From positions 1 through 12,579 of the forward strand of contig JAPLUS010000181.1 in the NCBI GenBank assembly GCA_026397495.1: a stretch of 12,579 bases of DNA, read 5' to 3'. Source of the stretch: Candidatus Zixiibacteriota bacterium (GTDB lineage: Bacteria > Zixibacteria > MSB-5A5 > GN15 > PGXB01). Below the pieces are notes generated by a model. The model made no database searches. It was not told the DNA's origin and saw only the letters and a list, made by a program, of their open reading frames with translations. Below are positions 1 through 8,401 of the stretch, piece after piece (the first letter of the stretch is position 1; each line of letters opens with the position of its first letter). Position numbers and translations under genes: made by a program.

Positions 1-933
1 CGCAATCAGAGCGATGGCCTCATCCCAGGAAACGGGAATTTGCCTGTCCCCCCTTTTTATCAGAGGAGAAGTCAACCGGTTTTCGGCATTCACAATTTGA
101 TACCCGTACCGGCCGACATCACATATCCAGCCTTCGTCTATGGCATCATTACGTCGCGAGGTCGCCCGATAGACATGATTACTGTTTTTCCACAAGGTTA
201 GATTACATCCGTCTCCGCAGAAGCAACAAATGGATTTAACTTTCTGCGTCTTCCATACCCGTATTTTATAGCGCCAATCGGTGTTGGTCAGAGCCCCAAC
301 CGGACAAATTTCAACAAGATTTCCAGAGTAAAGGGAAGCGACCGATTGCTCCGGAGCGGCATCGATTTCCGTTGTCTTTCCGCGTTGATAGGCGCCCAAG
401 TCGTATTCGCCGAATATCTCTTGGTTGACCCGAACGCATTTAAAACAAAGAATACAGCGATTTTGATTTCTGATTATTTCAGGGCCTATTCGGAAATCAT
501 CAAAGGTCGATTTTCTATCCCTAATAAAGCGCTGCTTACTAAAATCGAAACGGGAATCGTCAACGCCGTGATTGAAAGTGTTGTCCTGCAAATCGCACTC
601 GCCACCTTTATCGCAGGTGGGACAATCGAGGGGATGGTTCAATAATATAAATTCCAGAACCGCTTTTCTTCCCTGCTTGACTTTCTCCGATTCGGTATAA
701 ACCACCATACCGGGAGTAACTTCGGTAGCGCAGGAAACCTGCAATTTCGGCATATTCTTAATCTCGACATAGCAGATTCGGCAGGCGCCAATGGATTTTA
801 ACTTAGGATGCCAGCAGAAAGTCGGAATCTCTATTCCATTCTGCTTGGCCGCCTCGAGAATAGTTGTCCCCTTCAGCACCGTAATCTCACGGTCATTGAT
901 GGTCAGAGTTACTTTTTCAACAGTATCGGTCAT
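1..933 (-). CDS. nuoG: NADH-quinone oxidoreductase subunit G (NuoG), N-terminal part, cut by window edge
   Basis: This is the large Fe-S subunit of the Complex I peripheral arm, which passes electrons from NuoF towards NuoB. I translated 311 codons from the ATG at 933-931; the frame is still open at the left edge. A 2Fe-2S ferredoxin domain has C40, C51, C54 and C68 in the spacing C-x10-C-x2-C-x13-C. The NuoG_N motif H100-x3-C104-x2-C107-x5-C113 follows, then a C-x2-C-x2-C-x43-C 4Fe-4S set. A C-x2-C-x3-C-x27-C set matches the N7 cluster found in only some bacterial Complex I. The molybdopterin-oxidoreductase-like domain then begins (ends here at DEAIALIA). The start ATG shares one base with the nuoF stop (TAATG), so translation is probably coupled; I see no well-placed Shine-Dalgarno. 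The C-terminal part lies outside the window. Confidence 0.96.
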   Translation of the reverse strand, partial: MTDTVEKVTLTINDREITVLKGTTILEAAKQNGIEIPTFCWHPKLKSIGACRICYVEIKNMPKLQVSCATEVTPGMVVYTESEKVKQGRKAVLEFILLNHPLDCPTCDKGGECDLQDNTFNHGVDDSRFDFSKQRFIRDRKSTFDDFRIGPEIIRNQNRCILCFKCVRVNQEIFGEYDLGAYQRGKTTEIDAAPEQSVASLYSGNLVEICPVGALTNTDWRYKIRVWKTQKVKSICCFCGDGCNLTLWKNSNHVYRATSRRNDAIDEGWICDVGRYGYQIVNAENRLTSPLIKRGDRQIPVSWDEAIALIA

Positions 934-2162
934 TATTTAAATACAAACTCCGATTTAACCAGACATCGTTTATTATCGATATGATATTGAAATTCTTCCC
1001 TGAACAGCTTCAGTGCCGACTGAATAGGCATGACGGCGGCATCACCCAGCGGGCAAATAGTGCGCCCTAATATATTATCACAGATTGAATCAATTTTCTC
1101 CAGATCACCCGGGCGTCCCTTTCCCTTTTCAAGACGCTCGATAAGTTGTTCCAGCCAGGCAGTCCCTTCCCGGCATGGGGTACACTCCCCACAGGATTCA
1201 TGTCTGTAGAAATGAATCAATCGTTCAATCACCCAAACCATACAAGTCTGATCATTGATAACAATAACCGCTCCCGATCCCAACATCGAGCCGAATGGCG
1301 TTGATGAACCTCCGGGAATGATAGCTTTCATATTATGACCATCCGGCACGCCACCGCCAAGATCATTAATCAGATAAGAAAGCGGCGTCCCCAATTCTAA
1401 TTCATAGTTGCCGGGCCTTTTTATATGACCGGAGAGTGAAAAGATTTTGGTTCCCTTGGATTTATCGGTTCCCATCGAGGCATACCATTCCGCACCATTA
1501 TTGATTATGAGTGGGACGGCCGCCAGAGTTTCCACATTATTGACCACGGTTGGGCACAGGTAGAGCCCTTCAATGGCTGGAAATGGGGGACGAAGGCGTG
1601 ACATCCCTCTTTTCCCTTCCAGCGAATTAAGCAAGGCCGTCTCCTCGCCGCAGATATAGGCCCCTCCGCCGGTATGAACCGTCATATTAAGATTATAGCC
1701 GGTTCCCAGAATATCATTCCCCAGAAAACCTTTGGCATAGGCTTCCTCAATTGCCTTTTCCATCAAATGGGCCGGCCTTACAAATTCACCGCGGACATAG
1801 CAGAAAGCCTGGTGGCTTCCAATCGCGAAAGCGGCGATGGCCATTCCCTCCACAATAGCATGAGGATCATGCTCCATCAGGACCCTATCCTTGCAGGTTC
1901 CGGGTTCCGATTCATCGGCATTGCCGATCAAATAGCGGGGCTTTGAATTATCTTTAGGTACAAAACTCCATTTCAGCCCGGTTGGAAAACCGGCGCCTCC
2001 CCGTCCGCGGAGTCCGGATTTCTTAATTTCATCAATAACCGCGGCCGGCGACATATTCTTAAGAGTTTTTTCCCATGCCTGATAGCCGCCATGCGAAAGG
2101 TAGATGTTAATATTAGCCTGCTCAGGAAAATCTATATATTTAAAAAGAACTTTCTTTTCCAT
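933..2162 (-). CDS. nuoF: NADH-quinone oxidoreductase subunit F (NuoF), NADH/FMN-binding
   Basis: NuoF (409 aa) binds NADH and FMN and carries the N3 4Fe-4S cluster, the entry point of electrons into Complex I. The glycine-rich FMN/NADH segment GLRGRGGAGFPTG is at residues 50-62. GNADESEPGTCKDR and GGAYICGEETALL follow, then an SLBB region. The cluster motif is C324-x2-C327-x2-C330-x39-C370. The length is slightly short: between GGSSTP and GSMLGSGAV only one residue (F290) is present, where the family usually has about 20 more (a segment with a PM-D/E-F/Y motif). All known ligands remain. It overlaps the nuoE end by 23 nt. AAGGA lies about 12 nt before the ATG, so spacing is long. Confidence 0.97.
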   Translation of the reverse strand: MEKKVLFKYIDFPEQANINIYLSHGGYQAWEKTLKNMSPAAVIDEIKKSGLRGRGGAGFPTGLKWSFVPKDNSKPRYLIGNADESEPGTCKDRVLMEHDPHAIVEGMAIAAFAIGSHQAFCYVRGEFVRPAHLMEKAIEEAYAKGFLGNDILGTGYNLNMTVHTGGGAYICGEETALLNSLEGKRGMSRLRPPFPAIEGLYLCPTVVNNVETLAAVPLIINNGAEWYASMGTDKSKGTKIFSLSGHIKRPGNYELELGTPLSYLINDLGGGVPDGHNMKAIIPGGSSTPFGSMLGSGAVIVINDQTCMVWVIERLIHFYRHESCGECTPCREGTAWLEQLIERLEKGKGRPGDLEKIDSICDNILGRTICPLGDAAVMPIQSALKLFREEFQYHIDNKRCLVKSEFVFK

Positions 2163-2640
2163 TTAGACTTGATTCCTTAAGATCATCCAAAATCCTGTCA
2201 ATTTTTTCACGGGTTAATAATTCATAATATTTATCATCGATTTGTATCATTGGCGCCGAGGTGCAACTGCCAAGGCATTCGACCGAAATCAGAGTAAACA
2301 GGTTATCTGGGCTTGTCTCTCCTTTTTTGATTCCCAATTTCTCTTCCAGATAAGAAATAAGACTATCCGCTCCCAGAAGAGCACAGCTGATATTATGGCA
2401 TACCTGAATAAGATGTCTCCCGACCGGCTTCTTGGGAAACATCGTATAAAAACTGGCCGCCTCGGCTACCTCCAGATAGGGGATCTCCAAAATGACGGAA
2501 ATTTCTCTATATATCTCATTATTAAGATGGCCGACCTGCCGGCAGGCCACCGTAAGGGCCGGTAATATGGCCGATTTTCTTACCGTATAGCAAATCATCT
2601 TTTGCCTTATCTTGGCAATGGAGATATCATTGAGAATCAT
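2140..2640 (-). CDS. nuoE: NADH-quinone oxidoreductase subunit E (NuoE), thioredoxin-like 2Fe-2S
   Basis: NuoE (166 aa, normal length) is the 24-kDa-type subunit carrying the N1a 2Fe-2S cluster beside NuoF. Four cysteines fit the family pattern: C81-x4-C86 (VCHNISC) and C122-x3-C126 (ECLGSC), in a thioredoxin-like C-terminal half. The N-terminal helical region, with EVAEAASFYTMF near residues 57-68, is also typical. The ATG overlaps the nuoD stop as ATGA (4 nt), and GAGG lies about 7 nt upstream. Its 3' end overlaps nuoF by 23 nt, which supports translational coupling of the E-F pair. Confidence 0.96.
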   Translation of the reverse strand: MILNDISIAKIRQKMICYTVRKSAILPALTVACRQVGHLNNEIYREISVILEIPYLEVAEAASFYTMFPKKPVGRHLIQVCHNISCALLGADSLISYLEEKLGIKKGETSPDNLFTLISVECLGSCTSAPMIQIDDKYYELLTREKIDRILDDLKESSLNGKESSF

Positions 2641-3818
2641 CTATCTACCTCACCCAGCACAATATCAATAGAACCGATGGCCGCAACGACATCAGCCACC
2701 AGTCTCCCCTCAATCATTTTAGGCAAAGCTGAGAGATTAACAAATGATGGCGGCCTTACCCGCATCCGGTGCGGCTTATTTGAGCCATCGGATGATATAT
2801 AATATCCCAATTCACCCTTGGGGGCTTCAATGGCCTGATAAACAGCACCTTTGGGCGGCTTGAATCCCTCTGTAATAATCTTAAAGTGGAATATTAGGGA
2901 TTCCATTTTGGTCAAAATATCCTGTTTGGGTGGAAGGACAATCCCTGGAGCATGTACCTGATATGGGCCTTCCGGCATTCCTTCAATCGCCTGCGTGGCA
3001 ATTTTCAATGACTGCTGTATTTCTTTCATTCGCACCAAATATCGGTCATAAACATCGCCCTTTTCCCCCAGGGGAACATTAAATTCAAACTTCTCATAGC
3101 CACAGTAGGGATTGGCTTTGCGGACATCATAATTGACTCCTGAACCCCTTAGAGAAGGGCCGGTCAGACCATAGCTGATGGCATCTTCTGCCGAAATCGA
3201 GGCTACGCCAACAGTCCGATTGCGAAATATTTTATTATCAGTAAGAAGTCTTTCATAATCTTTAATCCGCTCCGGGATAACTTTTAATATTTTTTTCACT
3301 TCTCTGTCGAAATTTGCAGGTAAATCATGCGCCAGCCCACCAATGCGAAAATAGGTTGACATCATTCTCTGGCCGGAAACCGCCTCATAAATATCAATTA
3401 TCATTTCTCTATCGCGGAAGGCATATAGAAGCATCGACATAGCTCCCAAATCAAGAGCATGGGTTCCCACCCAGACCAGATGCGATGCGATTCTGGTGAG
3501 CTCGGTCAAAAGCACCCGTGCATAAATGATTTTATCCGACATTTCAAGAGCCAGAAGTTTCTCCATGGCGAGGCAATAACCAAGATTATTGGACATGGGG
3601 GCCAGATAATCCATCCGGTCGGTCATCGGCATGACTTTGTAATAGAGTTTTGCCTCGGCATTCTTTTCAATACCGGTATGGAGATATCCAATATGGGGCG
3701 TGGCTTTCACAACCGTCTCACCATCCAGTTCCAGCTCGACCCTCAAAACCCCGTGAGTAGCCGGATGCTGTGGGCCCATATTAAGAGTCATGGTTCTTTT
3801 CCCCAAGGCCGCACTCAT
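2637..3818 (-). CDS. nuoD: NADH-quinone oxidoreductase subunit D (NuoD), 49-kDa type
   Basis: NuoD (393 aa, full length) forms most of the quinone-binding pocket at the base of the peripheral arm, next to NuoB. GPQHPATHG (15-23) carries the conserved His loop, YLHTGIEK is at 45-52, and YYKVMPMTDRMDY is at 59-71, the region containing the quinone-contacting Tyr. The C-terminus ends in the conserved GSIDIVLGEVDR. It is separate from NuoC, not a NuoCD fusion. The start ATG overlaps the nuoC stop (ATGA), with GAGGTGA a few bases upstream. Confidence 0.98.
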   Translation of the reverse strand: MSAALGKRTMTLNMGPQHPATHGVLRVELELDGETVVKATPHIGYLHTGIEKNAEAKLYYKVMPMTDRMDYLAPMSNNLGYCLAMEKLLALEMSDKIIYARVLLTELTRIASHLVWVGTHALDLGAMSMLLYAFRDREMIIDIYEAVSGQRMMSTYFRIGGLAHDLPANFDREVKKILKVIPERIKDYERLLTDNKIFRNRTVGVASISAEDAISYGLTGPSLRGSGVNYDVRKANPYCGYEKFEFNVPLGEKGDVYDRYLVRMKEIQQSLKIATQAIEGMPEGPYQVHAPGIVLPPKQDILTKMESLIFHFKIITEGFKPPKGAVYQAIEAPKGELGYYISSDGSNKPHRMRVRPPSFVNLSALPKMIEGRLVADVVAAIGSIDIVLGEVDR

Positions 3819-4330
3819 AGAATCACCTCGGGCAGCTGATCCTTATTATATGAGAACTGCGGCACTTCATACGTCAATGGAAAATCTTTTCGTAGGGGGT
3901 ATCCGTCCAGTTCATCCGGGGTTACAATTTTCCTTAAATCAGGATGGCCAACAAAGAATATTCCCATCATATCATAGACTTCCCGTTCCAACCAATCGGC
4001 CGTATGCCAGAGTGAAGTGACCGAGTCAATCTTCGGCTCTTTAGCCGGAAGTCTCACTTTGAGAAAAAAGCGATACCGGTGTTTCAGCGAGTAGAGATTA
4101 TAGACGACCTCAAAACGTCCTTCGGCTTCATCAGGTTGTCCCCACCAGTCAAGCGAGCAGATATCCATTAGAAAATTGAATTCCAATTCCTTGTCAGATT
4201 GAAAAGCGCGACAAATATCGAAGAGATATTCCCCGTGGATATAAAAAGACTGCTGATCACAGAAATTATCCTCCCGGATTACGGCCTCGGGAAAATTAAG
4301 GCGCAAAAAGTCAGTCAGTTTCTCTTTCAT
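3815..4330 (-). CDS. nuoC: NADH-quinone oxidoreductase subunit C (NuoC), 30-kDa type
   Basis: NuoC (171 aa) is a structural subunit of the peripheral arm that packs against NuoD. The family signature EREVYDMMGIFFVGHPDLRK is present, followed by PLRKDFPL. The length is normal for an unfused NuoC. The start is the ATG at 4330, 5 nt after the nuoB stop. No clear Shine-Dalgarno is seen there, so it probably depends on coupling to nuoB. Its stop overlaps nuoD by 4 nt. Confidence 0.96.
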   Translation of the reverse strand: MKEKLTDFLRLNFPEAVIREDNFCDQQSFYIHGEYLFDICRAFQSDKELEFNFLMDICSLDWWGQPDEAEGRFEVVYNLYSLKHRYRFFLKVRLPAKEPKIDSVTSLWHTADWLEREVYDMMGIFFVGHPDLRKIVTPDELDGYPLRKDFPLTYEVPQFSYNKDQLPEVIL

Positions 4331-4335
4331 AAAGA

Positions 4336-4842
4336 TTAGCCGGTCGGCGTATTGGTCTTCCCCTCTTTTTTGGCCAAGAGAGATTCCCTTTCCACTTTCT
4401 TAAAAAGTTCCAGGATTCCATTAATCAATTGCTCCGGTCGGGGTGGGCATCCGGGAACATATATATCAACCGGAAGAATTCTATCGACCCCCTGCAGGAT
4501 GGCATAATTATTGAAAATACCACCGGTTGAGGCACAGGCCCCCATAGATATAACCCACTTTGGATTGGGCATCTGCTCGTACAATCTTTTTATAATAGGC
4601 ACCATTTTTATGGAAACTCGCCCTGAAACAATCATCAAATCGGCCTGTCGCGGCGACGATCGCATAACTTCCATTCCGAACCGACCCAGATCAAAGTGCG
4701 ATGCAAAAGTCGATATCATCTCAATCGCACAGCAAGCCAGGCCAAAACCAAGCGGCCACATAGAACGTTTTCGGGCCCAATTAACGACTTTATCCAGATT
4801 GGTGAGTATTATTGAATCGGGTATTCTCTCTTCTAATCCCAC
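4336..4842 (-). CDS. nuoB: NADH-quinone oxidoreductase subunit B (NuoB), N2 cluster
   Basis: NuoB (168 aa) holds the terminal 4Fe-4S cluster N2, which reduces quinone at the NuoB/NuoD interface. The ligands are visible: the adjacent pair C37-C38 (LACCAIEM), C103 (GACAS) and C132 (PGCPPRP). [20 protein letters not shown] is also typical. The start is GTG (4842-4840), supported by AAAGGAG 7 nt upstream and by a 10-nt overlap with nuoA. The short charged C-terminal tail after residue 155 is not conserved in the family. Confidence 0.97.
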   Translation of the reverse strand: MGLEERIPDSIILTNLDKVVNWARKRSMWPLGFGLACCAIEMISTFASHFDLGRFGMEVMRSSPRQADLMIVSGRVSIKMVPIIKRLYEQMPNPKWVISMGACASTGGIFNNYAILQGVDRILPVDIYVPGCPPRPEQLINGILELFKKVERESLLAKKEGKTNTPTG

Positions 4843-5189
4843 TTCAGGGCTCCTTTCCCGAGAATGTAAAAGTATCCGACTAACAGCATGACGACGAATA
4901 TCAGCATCTCGATGAAGCCGAACATGCCCAATTTTCGGTATATGATAGCCCAGGGATAGAGGAAAACCACCTCGATATCAAATATCATAAAAAGAATGGC
5001 CACTAGATAAAATTTCACAGGGAAACGTTCTTTGGTGTCACCGGTAGGTTTTATGCCGCTTTCATATGGTTCGCCTTTGGCTCCTTCCCTTGAACGGCGG
5101 CCAAAGAATATCGATATAAACACCATTGTCAAAGCAATAGTGCCGGCCAACAAGAGTAAAATAAGAATTGGGAAAAAGGTCTCAAACAT
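4833..5189 (-). CDS. nuoA: NADH-quinone oxidoreductase subunit A (NuoA), membrane subunit
   Basis: NuoA (118 aa) is a small inner-membrane subunit at the junction of the membrane and peripheral arms. Three hydrophobic segments are predicted at about residues 5-29, 59-82 and 89-111. The conserved loop [10 protein letters not shown] (41-50) and [20 protein letters not shown], with acidic D71 and E73 inside helix 2, identify the family. It is the first gene of the operon. The 5' leader from the predicted start site is about 20 nt and has no strong Shine-Dalgarno (only AGCAG directly before the ATG). Confidence 0.96.
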   Translation of the reverse strand: MFETFFPILILLLLAGTIALTMVFISIFFGRRSREGAKGEPYESGIKPTGDTKERFPVKFYLVAILFMIFDIEVVFLYPWAIIYRKLGMFGFIEMLIFVVMLLVGYFYILGKGALKWD

Positions 5190-5216
5190 CTGCTAGTATT
5201 TATGACTTTATTTACA

Positions 5217-5245
5217 AGTATAGATGGCCCTAATTTTCAAGTCAA
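5217..5245 (-). promoter_or_regulatory. sigma70-type promoter of the nuo operon
   Basis: On the minus strand, TTGACT (5245-5240) is followed by a 17-nt spacer and TATACT (5222-5217). Each hexamer matches consensus at 5 of 6 positions. Transcription would start near 5210, about 20 nt before the nuoA ATG. It lies in the 128-nt gap between the PHP gene and nuoA, so nuo has its own promoter even if read-through from the upstream operon occurs. Confidence 0.75.
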
Positions 5246-5317
5246 CAACAATCTATATGAGACTCAATAGGGACGATCGCTGTGTTTGCCGCCGAGAGTT
5301 TAGCACTCATTTAATCA

Positions 5318-6370
5318 TCAGAAAGATTGCCCGATTCTTATATGATTGGAGTATATCCAACCTCTGTCTCTCTTGTAAACCTCAACCCGGTAGATACCAT
5401 TTTTCCGTGGTTCATATTCCAAGTGATCGGCCTTGGCTTCAATGATTTTCCCCTCAGTTCCGATTAATCGGATGGTTGCCTTATCGGGAGATTGAACGGT
5501 CAGATGAGAATTATCAAAAGAGGCCAAATAGCCGCCATCGGCAACAGTCTCCGAACCCCTTAATCCACGGAATTGAAATCCAGAGGCATCTCCCCAACGA
5601 TAATTGGATACGAATGCCCGACAGTCTTTTATCCCTTCATATATTTGCCATTTGGCCGTTTCTAAATCACTGGAGAGTTCCTCCCGCAGGAGAATATGCG
5701 TTCTCAAGGATTTGAATTGCACCTTATAAGGGAAAATGGTAATTCTTAAGGGACCAATCTTATAGGGATATCCGTGAACATCAACCCCGCCTAAACCAGC
5801 CACTTTTTTATGGAGACTGAGCTCATCCAATTTTTGCAGAATCCGGTCGGTCGGGAAACGCATGAACCTCCTTGGAGAAAACACCATTTTGAGCTTATTA
5901 TATGGCTTAAGGTTCTCCATCCATTCCGACATTTGGTTCCAGATTTCAATCCCGTCATAATCTTCGGCATCCCAGGCTGTCCAGGGATAGGATGGATATT
6001 TGCCGAGACGAGGACGAATTTCATCGGGATGCGCCACAATTCCCAGTGCACTCTGTCTTTTTCCTTCAGCCACATATTCCTTAGGAGTCAAGCTAGGAGG
6101 AAGAACGCCTCTGGTTCCAAAGAGCAGATAATGATTGCAGTCGTCCCTATCATTATGCTCATAACCAATAAGCACCAGCAGTTTTTTATAATACCCTTCC
6201 TTCCCTTCGTCTTTATCCTTTAACGTCATATGGTCGGAGACAAGTATAAAATCCAGGCCGGCCGATGAAGCCGTTTCGGCGACCTCCTCCAGCGATTTAG
6301 TGCCGTCCGAAGCAGTTGTATGAATATGAAGACAGCCCTTATATTCGTGATAAATACCGGATTTAAGCAT
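5318..6370 (-). CDS. PHP-domain metal-dependent hydrolase with C-terminal beta-rich region
   Basis: This 350-aa protein has an N-terminal PHP domain, a TIM-barrel-like phosphoesterase/hydrolase fold. The metal ligands expected for the family are all there: H15-x-H17 and D22 (HIHTTASDG), D46-H47 (VSDH), E71-H72 (GYEH), H114 (AHP), E142 (GIEIWN) and D197/H199 (GVDVH). The catalytic site therefore looks intact. Residues after about 260 look like a beta-sandwich-type appendage. There is no obvious signal peptide. It is the last gene of the HD-MFS-PHP operon, 2 nt after the MFS stop. The substrate is unknown; PHP proteins include phosphatases, nucleases and polymerase-associated domains. Confidence 0.9.
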   Translation of the reverse strand: MLKSGIYHEYKGCLHIHTTASDGTKSLEEVAETASSAGLDFILVSDHMTLKDKDEGKEGYYKKLLVLIGYEHNDRDDCNHYLLFGTRGVLPPSLTPKEYVAEGKRQSALGIVAHPDEIRPRLGKYPSYPWTAWDAEDYDGIEIWNQMSEWMENLKPYNKLKMVFSPRRFMRFPTDRILQKLDELSLHKKVAGLGGVDVHGYPYKIGPLRITIFPYKVQFKSLRTHILLREELSSDLETAKWQIYEGIKDCRAFVSNYRWGDASGFQFRGLRGSETVADGGYLASFDNSHLTVQSPDKATIRLIGTEGKIIEAKADHLEYEPRKNGIYRVEVYKRDRGWIYSNHIRIGQSF

Positions 6371-6372
6371 CC

Positions 6373-7701
6373 CTATTGAGTTATCCTTTCATTTCTTTCC
6401 GGCAGTTTGCGGAAAATGAAGAGTCCCAGAATCATCATAATAATTAAAGATAATACGGCTAGACGGTACGGCAGTTTGATTGAGGCCGTCTGTGATAGAT
6501 TCAGATAACCACTTAGCGCCTTGCCCAAAGGACGAGTCGGGTTAAAAATAAAAACCATTATTCCCCATACTATCGGTCCCAGAACTGCCGCCGCCCTTCC
6601 GGAGAGAGAATATAGACCAAAAAAACGTCCCAATTCACCCTTGGGAACCATCTCAGCCAGAAAAGGACGCGATACGGTCCAAAGTCCACCCAAGAGTACC
6701 CCCATTAAAGACCCCAGAATATATATAATAAACCCGTTCTCAAAGACAACAAACATAAGAAGAACAAATATCCAGCCAAATATTATGGTTGTCATCATTT
6801 TTTTAAGATTTCTACTTTGAGCCAAATAACCGATGACAAATGAGCCAAGCATGGCCGAAGTAGTTGAAATAATCAGGAAAATTGTGAGGGAAGCATCAGA
6901 AAAGCCAATTACTATGGATGAAAATATTCCCATATTCAAAATTACGGTGGCCACGGCATCCTCAAAAAAATAATCCGCAATCAAAAATCTCAGCACCCCC
7001 GGATATCGGCGCGTATCTTTTATCCCCTCCCAAACATACCTATATGCTTTTCTGATATCTATTTTTGCGGGAATATCAGGCGAGACTACTTCTTTTGCCC
7101 AGAAAAATATCGGCAGCGCAAAAAGGAAAAAGAATATGGCCGTCGGGTAAAAAGCGGCTACCTTGCCGCCCGCCTCAAACCATGGGATTTTCAAACCAAA
7201 AATAGTTCCCGTTACCGCCGGCAGGACAAAGATCATTCCAAATATTGCCCCCAGATACCCTAAGGCTACCCCAAATCCTGAAACCAGTCGGGCATCTTTA
7301 CCATCAGAAACAGAATAAAGAAGGGCATTATAAAAAACCATTCCCCCTTCATAGAAAAAATTGGAAAAGCCAAAAATGGCAATAATCAATATGAAAAGGC
7401 TTGTCGGTAGAATGGGAATTATTCCTATGGCCGTGCAGCAGAAGAAGGTAAGCAAGAGAAGAAAAAGCTTCTTTTTCTGAGAATGATCCGAAATCGCTCC
7501 CAGGGCAGGCATAATAAGGCCGGTCAACAGCATCGAACCGGAATAGGCAATATCATAAAACAATCCATCACGTCCTAAGTCCTCGACTACCCATCGCTTA
7601 AAATAGAGCGAAAGAATATTCATCGAGTAGATGGTATTGGCAAAATCATAAAGCGACCAGCCGATAACTCCTTTTCGAAAAATGATATGGGGGATTTTCA
7701 A
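6373..7701 (-). CDS. MFS transporter, UMF1/Atg22-like family
   Basis: This 442-aa polytopic membrane protein has about 12 hydrophobic helices. GWSLYDFANT (14-23) is the hallmark of the Atg22/UMF1 group of major facilitator transporters. A charged cytoplasmic loop ISDHSQKKK (70-78) takes the place of MFS motif A. The substrate is unknown; bacterial members of this group are largely uncharacterised. The start is TTG (7701-7699), inside the TTGA overlap with the HD gene stop. The next ATG (residue 27) would remove the family motif, so I prefer TTG. It is coupled upstream to the HD gene and downstream to the PHP gene (2-nt gap). Confidence 0.9.
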   Translation of the reverse strand: MKIPHIIFRKGVIGWSLYDFANTIYSMNILSLYFKRWVVEDLGRDGLFYDIAYSGSMLLTGLIMPALGAISDHSQKKKLFLLLLTFFCCTAIGIIPILPTSLFILIIAIFGFSNFFYEGGMVFYNALLYSVSDGKDARLVSGFGVALGYLGAIFGMIFVLPAVTGTIFGLKIPWFEAGGKVAAFYPTAIFFFLFALPIFFWAKEVVSPDIPAKIDIRKAYRYVWEGIKDTRRYPGVLRFLIADYFFEDAVATVILNMGIFSSIVIGFSDASLTIFLIISTTSAMLGSFVIGYLAQSRNLKKMMTTIIFGWIFVLLMFVVFENGFIIYILGSLMGVLLGGLWTVSRPFLAEMVPKGELGRFFGLYSLSGRAAAVLGPIVWGIMVFIFNPTRPLGKALSGYLNLSQTASIKLPYRLAVLSLIIMMILGLFIFRKLPERNERITQ

Positions 7702-8246
7702 AGCTCTAAAATATCTGAAATGGTTAGCATTCCGCTTCTTACCAGAAGAAGAAAGTCTCCCAACTCGAGACCAAGGTTGGAGCAGGCGGCGATATTTTCG
7801 CGGGAAGCTCCGGCAGCAAATCTCTTTTCTTTAAAACGGCGCATCATAAAATCAATATCAATATTAGTCAGCTTTTTTGAGGGATGCATCAAGGCGCAGG
7901 CAACCATAAAACCGGTGGCCGGATCCGTGGCATATAGAGCCCAATCTAAACGGGAATGACATTCAGCATAGCCGGGATGACAATGAATGGCATAAATCAT
8001 TTCTGAGGGAAGATTATATGGGGCCAGCCATTCTTCCGTGATATAGGTGTGCTTGGCTGGATTCTTTGCGGTAACATCATAATCAAGATCGTGGAGCAAA
8101 CCGGTCAGCCGCCAAAGATTGGTATCCTCCCCAAAATTCTCAGCCAGTTTTCCCACTACCGCCTCCACCGCCAGAATATGCTTTCTAAGATTTTTGTTGG
8201 CTATTTTGGACTCCATCAGGGCCAAGGCCGCCGGGCGATCAATCAT
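7698..8246 (-). CDS. HD-superfamily predicted hydrolase (COG2316-like)
   Basis: This 182-aa soluble protein has HD-domain metal-binding residues: H23 (KHILAVEA), H52-D53 (GLLHDLDYD), H66 (AKHTYITEEWL), H88/H90 (AIHCHPG) and D108 (YATDPATG). The layout and the tail segment KKLTNIDIDFMMRRFKEKRFAAGASRE resemble the stand-alone HD proteins grouped as COG2316, from memory. These are presumed phosphohydrolases of unknown substrate. It is the first gene of a three-gene operon. Its ATG follows a leader of roughly 24 nt from a near-consensus promoter, without an obvious Shine-Dalgarno. The stop overlaps the MFS TTG start by 4 nt. Confidence 0.88.
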   Translation of the reverse strand: MIDRPAALALMESKIANKNLRKHILAVEAVVGKLAENFGEDTNLWRLTGLLHDLDYDVTAKNPAKHTYITEEWLAPYNLPSEMIYAIHCHPGYAECHSRLDWALYATDPATGFMVACALMHPSKKLTNIDIDFMMRRFKEKRFAAGASRENIAACSNLGLELGDFLLLVRSGMLTISDILEL

Positions 8247-8277
8247 CTGTGACTCACATTTATGATCAAGTTATCCC

Positions 8278-8306
8278 ATTATAATAGATTTAAGGGGGAA
8301 AGTCAA
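8278..8306 (-). promoter_or_regulatory. sigma70-type promoter of the HD-MFS-PHP operon
   Basis: On the minus strand, TTGACT (8306-8301) is followed by a 17-nt spacer and a perfect TATAAT (8283-8278). The predicted start is near 8270, about 24 nt before the HD gene ATG. It faces away from the tRNA promoter, with 51 nt between the two -35 boxes. Confidence 0.8.
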
Positions 8307-8357
8307 AAATGCCGCGGCCAAACAGAAAAATCCCCAAATGCCGATATTCCAATTATC

Positions 8358-8386
8358 TTGACTTTGAACCGATTTAAGGTTAAAAT
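8358..8386 (+). promoter_or_regulatory. sigma70-type promoter of tRNA-His
   Basis: TTGACT (8358-8363), a 17-nt spacer and TAAAAT (8381-8386); each hexamer has 5 of 6 consensus bases. Transcription would start near 8393, giving a tRNA 5' leader of about 8-9 nt. The same transcript could include the methyltransferase gene downstream. Confidence 0.72.
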
Positions 8387-8401
8387 TGAGTCAAATTTGA
8401 T

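Noticed and set aside
346..645. Plus-strand 99-aa frame
   Set aside because: It lies opposite nuoG, whose cluster motifs are continuous on the minus strand.
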